Shown piece by piece: positions 14,647-15,038 of a DNA stretch of 15,038 nt. The notes beneath the pieces were generated by a model. The model did not search any database, was not told where the DNA came from, and saw only the letters and a program-made list of their open reading frames with translations. The position numbers were made by a program, and so were the translations under genes. Every line of letters begins with the position of its first letter. Within the stretch, counting starts at the first letter, position 1. This stretch comes from Clostridia bacterium. Lineage in GTDB: Bacteria; Bacillota_A; Clostridia; Christensenellales; CAG-138. The DNA lies in NCBI GenBank assembly GCA_017553815.1, contig JAFZJT010000104.1, forward strand, positions 1-15,038, written 5' to 3'.

Positions 14647-15038
14647 TCGGTGATTTCTGTCACATTGACTCGATCCGCGATGTTGTCGTAGATAAAATAC
14701 CGCGTCACACCGCAGTGCTCCTTTGTCTTATGTCCGCATTTCTCGAAAAATGCCGCCTGATACTTGTGCGTAAAGTTCGTGTTTCCGAAATACGCCTCAA
14801 AGTGGATGCTCGGATACAGCGCCCAACCGGTTCCCTCCAGCTTGTTGATCTTGTAATAAGCGATCACCTCGATCGCTTCGGACAGCAGCATCCCTTTCGG
14901 CAGGATGCTTTGGATGTACGCAGCGTCCTCCTCCGAAACGTCCGCACGAAAGGAGCGCAGCGGACCGAGCTCCAATGCGTCTGCAAGCACGTCGTCGAAC
15001 AGTATCAGCCAGTCTTTTTTCGTGCTTTCCGTAAACAG
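14643..15038 (-). CDS. Unidentified protein, C-terminal 131 residues (gene enters from the window end)
   Basis: The frame is open from the window edge (15038) to TGA at 14643-14645. A GTG at 14990 could start a 115-residue protein, but no ribosome site precedes it and 16 sense codons upstream are in frame, so the gene probably begins outside the window. The visible part has an acidic N-terminal half (FDDVLADALELG, VSEEDAAYIQSILPKGM) and a C-terminal half with aromatic and Cys residues (HFEAYFGNTNFTHKY, CGHKTKEHCG). I do not recognise the family. It lies directly upstream of the parB promoter, whose -35 overlaps its stop, and the terminator at 14549-14580 would end its transcript. It belongs to the mobile half by strand and position. 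Confidence 0.7.
   Translation of the reverse strand: MFTESTKKDWLILFDDVLADALELGPLRSFRADVSEEDAAYIQSILPKGMLLSEAIEVIAYYKINKLEGTGWALYPSIHFEAYFGNTNFTHKYQAAFFEKCGHKTKEHCGVTRYFIYDNIADRVNVTEITD

Noticed and set aside
14429..14653. Plus-strand 74-codon frame in the parB leader
   Set aside because: It overlaps the terminator and operator, has no usable ribosome site, and its product resembles no known protein.

Overview
The window looks like a piece of a Bacillota (Clostridia-type, probably gut-associated) genome. Supporting signs are strong AGGAGG-type ribosome sites on nearly every gene, a GPH-family sugar symporter beside intracellular GH78 enzymes, a TetR regulator with what looks like the short C-terminal domain common in Firmicutes, and a clostridial-style relaxase/MobC pair. 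It has two halves: a carbohydrate-utilisation locus (1 to about 9400) and the end of a mobile element or integrated plasmid (about 9470 to 15038).

Carbohydrate half. Four minus-strand genes run from a central control region: a tannase/feruloyl-esterase-family hydrolase (7737-6262), a GPH (MelB-like) symporter (6265-4793, ATGA overlap with the esterase), an alpha-L-rhamnosidase of GH78 (4757-2163) and a second, differently built GH78 (2045 to beyond base 1) that also has its own promoter. Divergent from these, a TetR-family regulator (7874-8398) is coupled by an ATGA overlap to an alpha/beta-hydrolase (8395-9399). A perfect inverted repeat with 16-bp arms (7765-7802) lies between the two transcription units and overlaps the predicted -10 boxes of both promoters. 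None of the enzymes has a recognisable signal peptide. The inferred job is uptake of a short rhamnose-containing, ester-decorated plant compound, followed by de-esterification and rhamnose removal in the cytoplasm under TetR control.

Mobile half. All genes are on the minus strand, in transcription order: an unidentified gene cut by the window end (15038-14643), a ParB-like protein with a TTG start (14415-13285), a ParM/StbA actin-like ATPase (13070-12141), a small ParR-like protein (12151-11834), a 450-bp non-coding region rich in inverted repeats (11384-11833), MobC (11383-10994) and a MOBP-type relaxase (10989-9484). Two near-identical 22-bp palindromic repeats exactly 42 bp apart sit just beyond the parR stop and are candidate centromere sites. 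The remaining non-coding DNA beside mobC probably holds the transfer origin. Upstream of parB is a near-consensus promoter whose spacer is filled by a perfect palindrome, followed by an intrinsic terminator inside the predicted leader, which suggests repression plus attenuation. No integrase, replication protein or attachment site is visible, so the window does not show whether this is an ICE/IME or a plasmid.
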